A stretch of 64,000 nucleotides of DNA, from NCBI RefSeq assembly GCF_029846175.1, contig NZ_JARWAC010000015.1, positions 1-64,000 on the forward strand, written 5' to 3'. Below, piece after piece: positions 24,346-33,500 of this stretch. Both the position numbers and the translations under genes were made by a program. This DNA is from Sphaerisporangium sp. TRM90804 (lineage in GTDB: Bacteria > Actinomycetota > Actinomycetes > Streptosporangiales > Streptosporangiaceae). A model generated the notes under the pieces. That model was given only the letters and a program-made list of their open reading frames with translations. It was not told the DNA's origin and did not search any database. How positions within the stretch are numbered: the first letter of the stretch is position 1; the number at the start of each line of letters is the position of its first letter.

Positions 24346-26712
24346 TCAGGCGAGGGACAGGCCCGGGGGCAGGCCGGTGAGCACGGCCGTGCCGTCGGGG
24401 GCGACCGTGACGGCGACGTCCGCGCCCGCGACGCGCAGGCCCCGGGCCGTGATCGCGCCGAGCGGGGCGCCGGCCATCGGGCGCAGCGCCACCCGGCCCC
24501 CCGGCACGTCCGGGTACAGGCCCACGGCCGCGTGCAGGACGGCGACGGCCGCCGCCGCGGACCACGCCTGGGGGCGGCAGGCGGCCGGGTAGGGCACCGG
24601 CCTGACCACCGCCTCCCGCTCGTCCCCGGCGAACAGCTCCGGCAGCCGGTAGCCGTACGACTCCCCCGCCGCGAGCAGGCCCTCGGCCAGCCGGGCCGCG
24701 TGCGTCCCGAACCCCGCGCGGGCCAGGCCCGACACGACGATGGCCGTGTCGTGCGCCCAGACCGACCCGCAGTGGTACGACAGCGGGCTGTACGCGCCGT
24801 CCTCGGCCGACATGGTGCGCAGCCCGAACGCCCCGGCCATGGCGGGTGAGCCGAGCAGGTTCGCGACGTCGGCGGACTCGTGCTCCGACAGCAGGCCGGT
24901 GCCGAGCAGGTGCCCGATGTTGCTGGTCAGCGCGTCCACCGGGCGCTTGTCGCGGTCGAGGGCCAGGGCGGGGTACCGGCCGTGCGGCCCCTCGACCCAG
25001 AAGCGGGCGCGGAACCGCTCGGCCATCGCGTCGGCGTACTCGCTCCAGCGGGCCGCGCCGGGCCGTCCGAACGCCTCCAGCAGCGCGGCGGCGTGCCGTG
25101 CGGCCTCGTAGGCGTACCCCTGCACCTCGGCGAGCGCGATGGGCGGCTCGGCCTGCCGGCCGTCGCGGAAGCGTACCGAGTCGCCGGAGTCCTTCCAGCC
25201 CTGGTTGGCCAGGCCGCGGCCGGTGGTGTCGATGTACTCGAGGAACCCGTCGCCGTCGGCGTCGGCGTCGCCGCCGAGCCAGCCGAGCGCGGCCTCCATG
25301 GCGGGCAGCAGCTCGGCGACGTCGGCCTCGGGCATGCCCCACCGCCAGGCGTCGTGCAGCAGGCTCACCCACAGCGGGGTGGCGTCGATGGTGCCGTAGT
25401 AGGCGGCGGGCAGGCGCGGGCCGTCGGCCCCGAGCGCGAACTCGTGCCGCCGCAGCTCGTGCATGATCTTGCCGGGCGCCTCGCCCGAGGCGGGGCCGGC
25501 GCGCAGGCCCTGGCGCCGCGCGAGGACGCGCAGCGTGCCCGCGGCCAGGCCGGTGCCGAGCGGCAGCAGCATGCGGGCGGCCCAGATGCTGTCGCGGCCG
25601 AAGAGGGTGAGGAACCACGGCACGCCCGCGCCGAGGAAGGTGTCTGCCGGGGCGCCGGCCTCGGCCAGCCGCAGGGAGACCAGGTCGTCCAGGGACTGGT
25701 CGAGCAGGCGCGGCAGCCGGTGGTCGGCGGCGGCGACGCTCGGCCTGCTCCACTCGACCGGGCCGGTGGGCGCGGTCACCACGGCCTCGGGGTCGTGGAC
25801 GGCGACCTCCCAGCGCAGCCGCACCCGCCCGCGCGGCGGCAGCTCGACGTCCCACCGCAGCCGCCCGCCCTCGGCGGCGCCGTCCGGCCCCTCGGTCAGG
25901 ACGCCCGCGCCGCGGTCGGGCCGGACCAGGACATGCCCGTCGCGCGACACCGCGTGATCGTCCGGCGCGGCCTCCGCGCGCCCCTCCGCGTGCCGCTGGG
26001 CCGGCTCCGCCAGGGCGCCGTCGTGGCCGGTCACCCGTACCCGGATGCGGCCGGACGTCCACGACAGGGTGCCGGGCGCGCCGCCGGCCGCCGGGGCCGA
26101 GACGGGGGCGCCGCCGGACTTCACCACCTCGATGGGGGCGAAGTCGCAGCCCAGGGCCAGGGTGACGGTGCCCGCGACGGGAACCGAGGCGCTGGAGACG
26201 ATCTCGATGGTCTCCGCCATGCCGCCCGCCGTGACCTGACGGGCACGGTCGACGCGCACGGTGGGGTCGGGCCCCGGGTCGCCGAGCCGGCGCAGGAGGG
26301 AGACGAACCGCGCCCCGCCAGGCCCGGTGAGTGCGTGGCCGATGGGTTCGGGCTCATGGCCGTCGACGCGCAGGACGGCGAGCGACAGCGCACGCGAGTC
26401 GGCGTGGAACAGGCCCTGGGCCCCGGCCGCGCGAATCTGCCCGTCAGCGCCGCCCAGCGCGCTGCTGGGCGCCAGCACCGCGCCGACCAGGTCGTGCAGC
26501 AACGGCTGCAGGGGCCGCTCCGCACCAGCCCGCGCGCCGGCCGCGGCGACCGGCCGCGGGCGCGCACCGGCCTCGGGCCCCGGCGATCCGCCCGCCACGC
26601 TGGAGGTGGTCTCGGCTTCCGGCGCGGCTCCGTGGTCGAACACGCATGGCCCCCTGGCTCTCAGGCGAACGCCACGCCCGGGAATGACCGGGGCGTGACG
26701 CCTGCGAAACAT
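24346..26712 (-). CDS. Glycogen-debranching-like amylo-alpha-1,6-glucosidase
   Basis: A 788-aa protein. The N-terminal domain (LFHADSRALSLAVLRVDGHEP) matches the GDE N-terminal region. The C-terminal (alpha/alpha)6 barrel contains GVPWFLTLFGRDSIWAARM, AAYYGTIDATPLWVSLLHDA, NQGWKDSGDSVRF and PLSYHCGSVWAHDTAI, which hold the acids expected at the active cleft. It probably trims alpha-1,6 branches or related alpha-glucans in the cytoplasm. It is divergent from the LacI gene, with LacI operators between them, so it probably belongs to the same sugar regulon. ATG 26712 has AAAGG upstream. Confidence 0.85.
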   Translation of the reverse strand: MFRRRHAPVIPGRGVRLRARGPCVFDHGAAPEAETTSSVAGGSPGPEAGARPRPVAAAGARAGAERPLQPLLHDLVGAVLAPSSALGGADGQIRAAGAQGLFHADSRALSLAVLRVDGHEPEPIGHALTGPGGARFVSLLRRLGDPGPDPTVRVDRARQVTAGGMAETIEIVSSASVPVAGTVTLALGCDFAPIEVVKSGGAPVSAPAAGGAPGTLSWTSGRIRVRVTGHDGALAEPAQRHAEGRAEAAPDDHAVSRDGHVLVRPDRGAGVLTEGPDGAAEGGRLRWDVELPPRGRVRLRWEVAVHDPEAVVTAPTGPVEWSRPSVAAADHRLPRLLDQSLDDLVSLRLAEAGAPADTFLGAGVPWFLTLFGRDSIWAARMLLPLGTGLAAGTLRVLARRQGLRAGPASGEAPGKIMHELRRHEFALGADGPRLPAAYYGTIDATPLWVSLLHDAWRWGMPEADVAELLPAMEAALGWLGGDADADGDGFLEYIDTTGRGLANQGWKDSGDSVRFRDGRQAEPPIALAEVQGYAYEAARHAAALLEAFGRPGAARWSEYADAMAERFRARFWVEGPHGRYPALALDRDKRPVDALTSNIGHLLGTGLLSEHESADVANLLGSPAMAGAFGLRTMSAEDGAYSPLSYHCGSVWAHDTAIVVSGLARAGFGTHAARLAEGLLAAGESYGYRLPELFAGDEREAVVRPVPYPAACRPQAWSAAAAVAVLHAAVGLYPDVPGGRVALRPMAGAPLGAITARGLRVAGADVAVTVAPDGTAVLTGLPPGLSLA

Positions 26713-26721
26713 TGCCTTTAC

Positions 26722-26763
26722 TTGAACGATCCAATCGTGCCATAGTCCGTCTTGAACGTTCAA
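26722..26763. promoter_or_regulatory. LacI-family operators between debrancher and lacI genes
   Basis: TTGAACGTTCAA (26752-26763) is a perfect palindrome with the CG centre typical of LacI-family sites. A second, imperfect copy, TTGAACGATCCAA, lies at 26722-26734, three helical turns away. Bound protein would cover both divergent promoters. Confidence 0.75.
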
Positions 26764-26780
26764 ATGGCGGAAAGGTAACC

Positions 26781-27779
26781 ATGGCCGACAAGGTGACGAT
26801 CGCCGACGTCGCCCGGCGCGCGAAGGTGTCGCGGCAGACGGTGTCCAACGTGCTCAACTCCCCGGAACTGGTCCGCGAGGAGACCCGCCAGCGCGTGCGC
26901 GAGGCCGTGAAGGCGCTCGGCTACCGCGCCAGCCAGGCCGCCCGGCAGATGCGCACCGGCAGGTCGCGGCTGATCGCCGTGCGCGTCGAGCCCGCCCAGG
27001 AGGACGGGATCAACGGCTCGGTGTTCGACCGCTTCCTGCACGGCCTCACCGAGTCGGCCGCCCTCGCGGGCTACCGCGTGCTGCTGTACACGGCCGGCGA
27101 CCACGACGCCGAGCTCGCCACGTTCGACGACCTGCTCGGGGTGTACGAGCCCGACGCCTTCGTGCTGACCAGCACCGACTACGGCGACCCGCGCACCGCG
27201 TGGCTGTGGGGGCAGCGCATCCCGTTCGTCACCTTCGGCCGCCCGTGGGGCGCGCCGCCCGAGCTCGCGTACCCGTGGGTCGACGTGGACGGCGCCGCGG
27301 GCACCGCCATGGCCACCCGCCACCTGCTCGACGCCGGCCACCGGCACATCGGGTTCCTCGGCTGGCCCGCGGGCTCGGGCGTCGGGGACGACCGCCGCGC
27401 CGGATGGGCCCGCACGCTGGCCGCCGAGGGCATCGACCCGGCGGAGTTCGACCACACCACCGCCGACGGCGTCCCGGAGGGCGAGGCCGCGGCCCACGCG
27501 CTGCTCGACGCCGCCCGCCCGGTGACCGCCCTGGTCTGCGTGAGCGACTCGCTGGCGCTCGGCGCGCTGCGGACCGGCCGGCGGATCGCCGTGGTCGGAT
27601 TCGACGACACGCCCGTGGCCCGCGCCGTCGGCCTCGCCAGCGTCAGCCAGCCGCTGGCCGAGGCCGCGGCGGCCTGCGTCGACCTGCTGGCGCGCCAGCT
27701 CGACGGGCCGGGGGACGGCGACGGGCCGCCAGCGCAGGTGCTGCTGGAACCCGCGCTGGTACGCCGCCTGTCGGCCTGA
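26781..27779 (+). CDS. LacI-family transcriptional regulator
   Basis: A 332-aa regulator. The N-terminal HTH is VTIADVARRAKVSRQTVSNV, followed by the hinge helix and a periplasmic-binding-like sensor domain (AGHRHIGFLGWPAG; ALVCVSDSLALGALR; IAVVGFDDTPVARA). Start ATG 26781 is correct for the family; the upstream frame would run through the operator. It probably represses the debrancher, itself and the ABC importer 73 bp downstream. An alpha-glucoside or oligosaccharide is the likely inducer, by context only. Confidence 0.92.
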   Translation: MADKVTIADVARRAKVSRQTVSNVLNSPELVREETRQRVREAVKALGYRASQAARQMRTGRSRLIAVRVEPAQEDGINGSVFDRFLHGLTESAALAGYRVLLYTAGDHDAELATFDDLLGVYEPDAFVLTSTDYGDPRTAWLWGQRIPFVTFGRPWGAPPELAYPWVDVDGAAGTAMATRHLLDAGHRHIGFLGWPAGSGVGDDRRAGWARTLAAEGIDPAEFDHTTADGVPEGEAAAHALLDAARPVTALVCVSDSLALGALRTGRRIAVVGFDDTPVARAVGLASVSQPLAEAAAACVDLLARQLDGPGDGDGPPAQVLLEPALVRRLSA

Positions 27780-27852
27780 CCGGCCGCCCAGCGGGACGGC
27801 CGGCGACCACCGCCAACGACAGACCCACCACCACGACGATCAGGACAGTGTC

Positions 27853-29109
27853 ATGAAGAATCGCGGCTACCTCCGGACGGCGGCGCTCGCCGTCGCGACC
27901 TGCGGCACCCTTCTCGCCTCGGCGGCATGCGGCAGCGGCTTCGACGAAGGCGGCGCGCAGGGCGCCGCGCCGCAGAGCAGCGGCCCGGCGGACCTGCGCA
28001 TCCTCATCGGCTCCTCCGGGGAGGCCGAGACGACCGCGGTGAACGAGGCGGCGGCGGCCTGGGCCGAGGCCACCGGCAACAAGGCGACCGTCACGCCCGC
28101 GCAGGACCTCGTGCAGCAGCTCGGCCAGGCCTTCGCCGGCGACAACCCGCCCGACGTCTTCTACGTCGACGCCTCCCGCTTCCCCGACTACGCCGGCGTC
28201 GGCGCGCTGGAGCCGTACGGGGACAAGATCTCCGACCCGCGGGACTTCTACGAGAACCTGCGCACGTCCTTCAGCCGCGACGGCAAGCTGTACTGCGTTC
28301 CCAAGGACTTCTCCACGCTGGCCCTGATCGTCAACGACGACCTGTGGAAGAAGGCCGGCCTCAAGGAGTCCGACATCCCGGCCACCTGGGACGAGCTCAC
28401 CTCGGTTGCCGAGAAGATCAAGGCCGAGGGCATGGCGCCGCTGGTGATGGGCGACACCCGCGACCGGGTCGGCGCGTTCATGGTGCAGGCGGGCGGCTGG
28501 ATCGCCAGCCCCGACGGCAAGCAGGCGACGGCCGACTCCCCCGAGAACCTCAAGGCGCTGGAGTACGTCAGGACGCTGCTCAAGGACGACCTGGCGCGTT
28601 ACCCCAAGGAGCTGGACGCCGGGTGGGGCGGCGAGGCGTTCGGCAAGGGCAAGGCGGTCATGGCGATCGAGGGCAACTGGATCAAGGGCGCCATGACGGC
28701 GGACTTCCCCGACGTCAAGTACACCGCCTACGAGCTGCCCGCGGGCCCGGCGGGCAAGGGCACGCTGTCGTTCACCACCTGCTGGGGCGTCGCGGCCAAG
28801 AGCCGGCACAAGGAGCAGGCGATCAGCTTCGTCGAGGCCATGACCAAGGCCGACCAGCAGATGACGTTCGCCAAGGCGTTCGGCGTCACGCCCTCGCGCC
28901 AGTCGGCCAAGGACGCCTTCGTCAAGGCGTTCCCCGCCGACGCGCCCTTCGTGGACGCCGCCGGGTACGGCCGGGGCGCGGTCAACGCGCCGAAGATGGA
29001 CAGCGTGCTGGCCGACTTCGACGGCGGCCTCCAGCAGCTGGAGTCGACCGCGCCGGCGGAGCTGCTCAAGCGCCTGCAGAAGAACATCCAGTCGGCACTG
29101 GGGAACTGA
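27853..29109 (+). CDS. Sugar ABC transporter substrate-binding lipoprotein
   Basis: A 418-aa lipoprotein with a basic N-terminus (MKNRGYLR), a hydrophobic stretch and the lipobox LASAAC, so Cys ~26 is lipidated. The mature domain is a family 1 (MalE-like) binding protein: NEAAAAWAEATGNKATVTPA, GDNPPDVFYVDASRFPDYA, then WDELTSVAEKIKAEGMAPLV. It captures a carbohydrate outside the membrane for the two permeases that follow. It heads a three-gene operon directly after lacI. Confidence 0.92.
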   Translation: MKNRGYLRTAALAVATCGTLLASAACGSGFDEGGAQGAAPQSSGPADLRILIGSSGEAETTAVNEAAAAWAEATGNKATVTPAQDLVQQLGQAFAGDNPPDVFYVDASRFPDYAGVGALEPYGDKISDPRDFYENLRTSFSRDGKLYCVPKDFSTLALIVNDDLWKKAGLKESDIPATWDELTSVAEKIKAEGMAPLVMGDTRDRVGAFMVQAGGWIASPDGKQATADSPENLKALEYVRTLLKDDLARYPKELDAGWGGEAFGKGKAVMAIEGNWIKGAMTADFPDVKYTAYELPAGPAGKGTLSFTTCWGVAAKSRHKEQAISFVEAMTKADQQMTFAKAFGVTPSRQSAKDAFVKAFPADAPFVDAAGYGRGAVNAPKMDSVLADFDGGLQQLESTAPAELLKRLQKNIQSALGN

Positions 29110-29150
29110 GCGGCCGGACGGGCGGGAATCGCCACCGAGAGAGGCAAGAC

Positions 29151-30251
29151 GTGGACATCACCGTCGGACGCGGCCGCCGCCTGGGGCGCCGCACGTCCGC
29201 CACGCGCGAGAACCTGGCGGGCTGGCTGTTCCTGGCGCCCGTGGTGGCGATTCTCGGCCTGTTCATGCTGCTGCCGATCCTCATGGCGCTGTGGGTGAGC
29301 CTGACCGCGTGGAACGGGCAGGGCAGCCCGTTCACCGGGCGGGTGCCCTTCGTCGGGCTCGACAACTACACCCGGCTGTTCACCGAGGACGACCTGGGCC
29401 GGCTGAACTTCGTCACGAGCATTCGCAACAACGTCTACTACGTGGCCATCGTCGTGCCGGCGCAGACCGTCCTGGCGCTCGGCCTCGCCCTGGTGGTGAA
29501 CCGCCGGATGCTCAAGGGAAGGGCGTTCTTCCGCAGCGCGTTCTTCTTCCCCTCGGTGACCAGCTCGGTCGCGATCAGCGTCGTCTTCCTGTTCATGTTC
29601 GCCAACTCCGGCGCGGTCAGCGGGCTGCTCGGCGTCTTCGGCATCCGGGGCCCGCAGTGGTTCTCCGACGCCCGGGGCGTGCTGCACCTGCTGCTGAGCG
29701 GCCTGGGCCTGGCCGACCTGGACGCCCCGCCGGCCGCGCTGACCGGCGGCGGCCCGCTGGGGTTGTCGTGGTGGGAGTGGCTGTCGGGGCCGAGCGTCGC
29801 GATGTGCACGATCATCACGCTGGTCGTGTGGACGACGTCCGGCACGTTCATGCTGATGTTCCTGGCGGCGCTGCAGGACATCCCGGTCACGCTGGAGGAG
29901 GCGAGCCTCATCGACGGGGCGGGCCGCTGGCAGCGCTTCCGGTACGTGACGCTGCCGATGCTCAAGCCCACCGTCTTCCTGGTGCTGACGCTGGGGCTGA
30001 TCTCCACCTGGCAGGTGTTCGACCAGGTGTACGTGATGAGCCAGGGCGGCCCGGCCAAGTCGACGCTGACGCCGGCGTTCCTGTCGTACCAGACGGCGTT
30101 CCGCGACTTCGACTACGGGTCGGGAACGGCGATCTCCTTCATCCTGTTCGTCATCATCGTGCTGCTCGCGCTGCTCCAGCGCTGGGTGATGCGCGACCGT
30201 GCCGCGGCGCCGGCGTCCTCGCGCCGCGGCGCACGCCCGGGGAGGTCCTGA
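29151..30251 (+). CDS. Sugar ABC transporter permease (MalF-like)
   Basis: A 366-aa inner-membrane permease with an N-terminal helix (WLFLAPVVAILGLFMLLPIL) and five further helices. The EAA loop is EEASLIDGAGRWQRFRYVTLP, and it contacts the ATPase. An extra ~60-residue stretch around 165-215 (VFGIRGPQWFSDARG to SWWEWLSG) lies between helices. GTG 29151 follows GAGAGG. No ATP-binding gene is in the operon, so a shared MsiK-type ATPase encoded elsewhere is expected, as in other actinomycetes. Confidence 0.9.
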   Translation: MDITVGRGRRLGRRTSATRENLAGWLFLAPVVAILGLFMLLPILMALWVSLTAWNGQGSPFTGRVPFVGLDNYTRLFTEDDLGRLNFVTSIRNNVYYVAIVVPAQTVLALGLALVVNRRMLKGRAFFRSAFFFPSVTSSVAISVVFLFMFANSGAVSGLLGVFGIRGPQWFSDARGVLHLLLSGLGLADLDAPPAALTGGGPLGLSWWEWLSGPSVAMCTIITLVVWTTSGTFMLMFLAALQDIPVTLEEASLIDGAGRWQRFRYVTLPMLKPTVFLVLTLGLISTWQVFDQVYVMSQGGPAKSTLTPAFLSYQTAFRDFDYGSGTAISFILFVIIVLLALLQRWVMRDRAAAPASSRRGARPGRS

Positions 30252-30252
30252 C

Positions 30253-31140
30253 ATGTCGGCCCGTGACGACCGGATGGCACCGCGAGCCGTCCCCCGCCGC
30301 CCCGGGGAGCGCCGCGGCCTGGCCGGCACCTTCCTCGGCTACGCCACCCTGATCTTCTTCGCGCTGGTCTTCCTCTACCCGTTCGTCATCCAGATCGCGA
30401 ACTCGCTGAAGACCGAGCCCGACGCGGCCGCCGACCCGCTGTCGCCGGTGCCCCACCCGCTGACGCTCGACGCCTACGAGCGGGTGTTCCTCGGCACCGA
30501 CCTGCCGCTGTGGCTCGGCAACTCGCTGCTGGTGACCGTCGCGGTCACCGTGGCGCGGGTCCTCCTGGACTCGATGGCCGGGTACGCGCTCGCGCGGCTG
30601 CGCTTCCGCGGGAGGCGGGCGATGTTCGGCGCGATCGTCGCGGTGATCGCCGTGCCGGGGGTGGTGCTGTTCATCCCGAAGTTCCTGGTGCTCAACCAGC
30701 TCGGCATGTACGACAGCTACGCGGCGCTGATCCTGCCGGTGCTCGCCGACGCGGCCGGCGTGTTCATCATGAAGCAGTTCTTCGAGTCGATCCCGGTCAG
30801 CGTGGAGGAGGCGGCGCGCATCGACGGCGCCGGGGTCTTGCGCACCTTCTGGTCGGTGGTGCTGCCCATGGGCAGGCCCGCGCTGATCACGCTCACCATC
30901 ATCTCGTTCCAGGGGACGTGGAACGAGTTTCCGCACAGCCTGGTGGCCGTCCAGAGCCCGGGGCTGTTCACGCTGCCGCGCGGGCTGGCCGACCTGGTCA
31001 GCGGGTCGCTGGGCACCGGAACCCAGTACCCGCTGAAGCTCGGGGCCGCCGTGCTGGCGACGATCCCGGTCGCGGTGATCTTCGTGGTGTTCCAGCGGTA
31101 CTTCGTCCGGGGGGCCAACGAAGGCTCCGAGAAGGGCTGA
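30253..31140 (+). CDS. Sugar ABC transporter permease (MalG-like)
   Basis: A 295-aa second permease that starts 1 nt after the stop of the first. It has six helices; the first is LGYATLIFFALVFLYPFVIQ. The EAA loop is VEEAARIDGAGVLRTFWSVV. With the preceding permease it forms the heterodimeric channel of a CUT1 importer. ATG 30253 is used because the longer frame lacks coding character. Confidence 0.9.
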   Translation: MSARDDRMAPRAVPRRPGERRGLAGTFLGYATLIFFALVFLYPFVIQIANSLKTEPDAAADPLSPVPHPLTLDAYERVFLGTDLPLWLGNSLLVTVAVTVARVLLDSMAGYALARLRFRGRRAMFGAIVAVIAVPGVVLFIPKFLVLNQLGMYDSYAALILPVLADAAGVFIMKQFFESIPVSVEEAARIDGAGVLRTFWSVVLPMGRPALITLTIISFQGTWNEFPHSLVAVQSPGLFTLPRGLADLVSGSLGTGTQYPLKLGAAVLATIPVAVIFVVFQRYFVRGANEGSEKG

Positions 31141-31172
31141 ACCCCTTCCATAGCGCCTCGAACCCATGTTTA

Positions 31173-31188
31173 CCTGCACAAATGCAGG
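31173..31188. promoter_or_regulatory. Inverted repeat in the hemerythrin leader
   Basis: CCTGCA, CAAA, TGCAGG lies 33 bp after the ABC operon and 47 bp before the hemerythrin start. It could be an operator or a weak terminator of the ABC operon. Confidence 0.35.
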
Positions 31189-31234
31189 CAACGCCCAAGG
31201 GAGGGAACACGCCACCGGTACGGGAGGCACAGCC

Positions 31235-31810
31235 ATGGCGAACGTGTTCGAGGTCCTCGAACGGGACCACGAAGAGGTCAAGAGCATGATGTCCGAGCTG
31301 GAGTCGGGGCCCGCCGCGCGCGGCATGAGCGACGGCGATCGGCTGGCGAGACGCAAGCGGCAGGTCGAGCGGCTCATCACCGAGGAGTCCAAGCACGAGG
31401 CCGTCGAGGAGGAGTACTTCTGGCCGGCGGTCCGCGAGCTGGTGCCCAACGGCCGTGAGCTGGCCGAGCACGCCGTCAGGCAGGAGCAGGAAGCCAAGTT
31501 CGTGCTCAACGACCTGATCGGCTTCGAGCCGGGGAACGTCCGGCACGAGGAGATGCTGAGCGCGTTCATCGAGGCGGCCCGCGAGCACATCGCCTACGAG
31601 GAGCGGGAGGTCTGGCCCGAGCTGCGCCTGGTGATCAGCCCCGAGCGTGCCGACGAGCTCGGCTCCAAGCTCCAGCGGGCCAAGCGGATCGCGCCCACCC
31701 GGCCGCACCCGCACACCCCGCCCAGGCCGGGCGTCCTCAAGGCCACCGGCCCCTTCGTGGGGGCCGCCGACCGGATCCGCGACCTGGTCAGCGGCCGCAG
31801 CCGGCACTGA
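31235..31810 (+). CDS. Hemerythrin HHE-domain protein
   Basis: A 191-aa protein with two HHE half-repeats. The first has LERDHEEVKSMM and SKHEAVEEEYFWPAV; the second has EQEAKFVLNDL and AAREHIAYEEREVWPEL. The His/Glu residues could coordinate a di-iron centre that binds oxygen or nitric oxide or senses redox state. The C-terminal tail is Pro/Arg-rich. Start ATG 31235 follows GGGAGG. It is monocistronic between the ABC operon and a convergent nuclease gene. Confidence 0.88.
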   Translation: MANVFEVLERDHEEVKSMMSELESGPAARGMSDGDRLARRKRQVERLITEESKHEAVEEEYFWPAVRELVPNGRELAEHAVRQEQEAKFVLNDLIGFEPGNVRHEEMLSAFIEAAREHIAYEEREVWPELRLVISPERADELGSKLQRAKRIAPTRPHPHTPPRPGVLKATGPFVGAADRIRDLVSGRSRH

Positions 31811-31818
31811 GCGCGCCT

Positions 31819-31846
31819 TTCCCGCCGCCCGGGGGGACGGCGGGAA
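31819..31846. terminator. Bidirectional hairpin terminator
   Basis: TTCCCGCCG (31819-31827) pairs with CGGCGGGAA (31838-31846) between the convergent hemerythrin and nuclease genes. Confidence 0.65.
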
Positions 31847-31866
31847 GGGCCGGGCCGGGACGCCGG

Positions 31867-32496
31867 TCAGCAGCGGTCGAGCATGGACGACAGGGCGGAC
31901 TTCTCGCCGCTGTCGACGGTCAGGCCCCACTCGTACTTCACGTCGATGTAGGCCCGGGCGTAGGTGCACCAGAACGAGGTCAGCGGGGGCTTCCAGCGGG
32001 CGGGGTCGGAGTCGCCCTTGGCCTGGTTGACGTTGTCGGTGACGCTCCAGAGCTGGGGGTTGGTGCGGTCGTTGGCGAAGGACTGGCGCCGGGAGGTCGT
32101 CCAGGCGTACGCGCCGGAGCGCCAGGCCTCGGCCAGGGCCACCATGTGGTCGATGTCGACGTCCGACGCGGCGGTCCAGGTGGCGCCGTCGTAGGGCGAG
32201 GTCCACCTGCCCGAGGTCGCGGCGCAGCTTGAGTTGGTGACGACTCCGACGCCGTCGCGGATGAGCACGGTCTCCCGGGTGTTGCACGCGCCGGAGACGG
32301 TGCTCCAGTGCGGGAACAGGTCCCGGTTGTAGCTGCCGGAGTTCCTTTCGACGTCGACGGTGAGGGCCGCCAGCTCGGAGCGGGCGGTGCTCGCCGAGGG
32401 GATGTTCGGCGGCGTGAGGGCGTGGGCGGTGCTCGGGGTGAGGGCGACGGCGGCGAACGCGATGGCGGTCGCGGCGAGGACGGGGACTCGACGCAC
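31867..32496 (-). CDS. Secreted HNH-type nuclease (DUF1524-like)
   Basis: A 209-aa protein with a Sec signal peptide (VLAATAIAFAAVALTPSTAHA). The core carries DIDHMVALAEAWRSGA, then NDRTNPQLWSVTDNVNQAKGD, and two Cys-containing segments. The DHMV...W...N pattern matches the HNH/DUF1524 group of actinobacterial exported nucleases, where His and Asn bind the metal and attack DNA. Its role is probably extracellular nucleic-acid scavenging. The upstream region is AT-richer than its surroundings and holds a palindrome at 32603-32616. Confidence 0.85.
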   Translation of the reverse strand: MRRVPVLAATAIAFAAVALTPSTAHALTPPNIPSASTARSELAALTVDVERNSGSYNRDLFPHWSTVSGACNTRETVLIRDGVGVVTNSSCAATSGRWTSPYDGATWTAASDVDIDHMVALAEAWRSGAYAWTTSRRQSFANDRTNPQLWSVTDNVNQAKGDSDPARWKPPLTSFWCTYARAYIDVKYEWGLTVDSGEKSALSSMLDRC

Positions 32497-32602
32497 GAGT
32501 CTCTCCTTCTGTCTCCGGACCCGGCGCGGCGAGGAGTGCCAGGTCCATGGGGGGTTGACGAGACAGAACGGACAATGTCATTACACGACATATCGCCAAA
32601 TA

Positions 32603-32616
32603 TCAGCATTTGCTGA
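32603..32616. promoter_or_regulatory. Palindrome upstream of the nuclease gene
   Basis: TCAGCA, TT, TGCTGA is a perfect 14-bp palindrome about 110 bp upstream of the nuclease start, within a locally AT-rich stretch (32560-32640). Confidence 0.4.
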
Positions 32617-32760
32617 CGGGAATCAGTCAAGTTGGTGAGGCCCTGCCCTAACAATCCGGCGGGCCGTCACAGGCCAGCGGAGATGGGCGGGAAGGCGCGG
32701 ATGCCGAGCGCGAGAGCGCGGGGAACACCCCGGAAACCCGGCGTGAACAGGTGGGAGGCG

Positions 32761-33489
32761 TCAGCCCTCGACGGGGCCGCCGCGCCACGACGGCAGCGGG
32801 CGCCGCCCGACGGCGACCTCGAACGCCGCGCGCGCCAGCAGCCGGGTCGAGTCGAGGGTCGGCAGCGGCGACGCGGCAGGGGTCACCAGGAGCGGGATCT
32901 CCGTGCACACCAGGGCCACCGCGTCACAGCCCCGCTCGGCCAGCCGCGAGATGACCCGGCCGTACTCCCGCCGTGAGGGCTCGGCGAACACCCCGTTCAG
33001 CAGCTCCTCGAAGATGACGCGGTCGACCAGCTCGCGGTCCCCGGGGCCCGGGATCACGGCGTCCAGCCCGCGCCGGGCGAGCGCCTCCGGATAGACGGGC
33101 CCCTCCATCAGATAGCGGGTGCCGAGCACCCCCACCCGGCGGCGGCCGTCCCGGGCCGCGCGGCCGGCCACCACCTCGGCGATGTGCAGCCCGGGCAGGG
33201 CGAGATCCTCCCCCGGCAGTTCCAGGGCCATGTGGGCGGTGTTGTCGGGGCAGACGAAGAACTCCGCCCCCGCCCGGGCCAGCCGGCGCACGCTCTGCGC
33301 GAGCGTCTCACGGATCGGCGGGTGGTCGCCGGCGTCCCAGGACGGCATGCTGCGCGCCAGCGCGATGCAGTCCAGCGTCACATCAGGATGCTCATGCGCG
33401 CCGAGCTCCGCGAAGCCCTCCTGGCAGAAGGCCAGGAAGCACAGCGCGGCCCCCTCCGCGCTGTGCGCGAGAACGCCCAGGTGCCTCAC
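32761..33489 (-). CDS. Aspartate/glutamate racemase-family protein
   Basis: A 242-aa Asp/Glu racemase-superfamily protein. The two catalytic cysteines are visible in VCPDNTAHM (first lobe) and LVCTEIPLLV (second lobe), and the N-terminal motif is LGVLAHSAEGAAL. The enzyme interconverts L- and D-amino acids, most often aspartate or glutamate, without a cofactor. It precedes no cell-wall gene. Its start lies 11 nt after the stop of the TPR gene, so the two are probably co-transcribed. Confidence 0.85.
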   Translation of the reverse strand: MRHLGVLAHSAEGAALCFLAFCQEGFAELGAHEHPDVTLDCIALARSMPSWDAGDHPPIRETLAQSVRRLARAGAEFFVCPDNTAHMALELPGEDLALPGLHIAEVVAGRAARDGRRRVGVLGTRYLMEGPVYPEALARRGLDAVIPGPGDRELVDRVIFEELLNGVFAEPSRREYGRVISRLAERGCDAVALVCTEIPLLVTPAASPLPTLDSTRLLARAAFEVAVGRRPLPSWRGGPVEG

Positions 33490-33500
33490 GCGGCCGGGCC

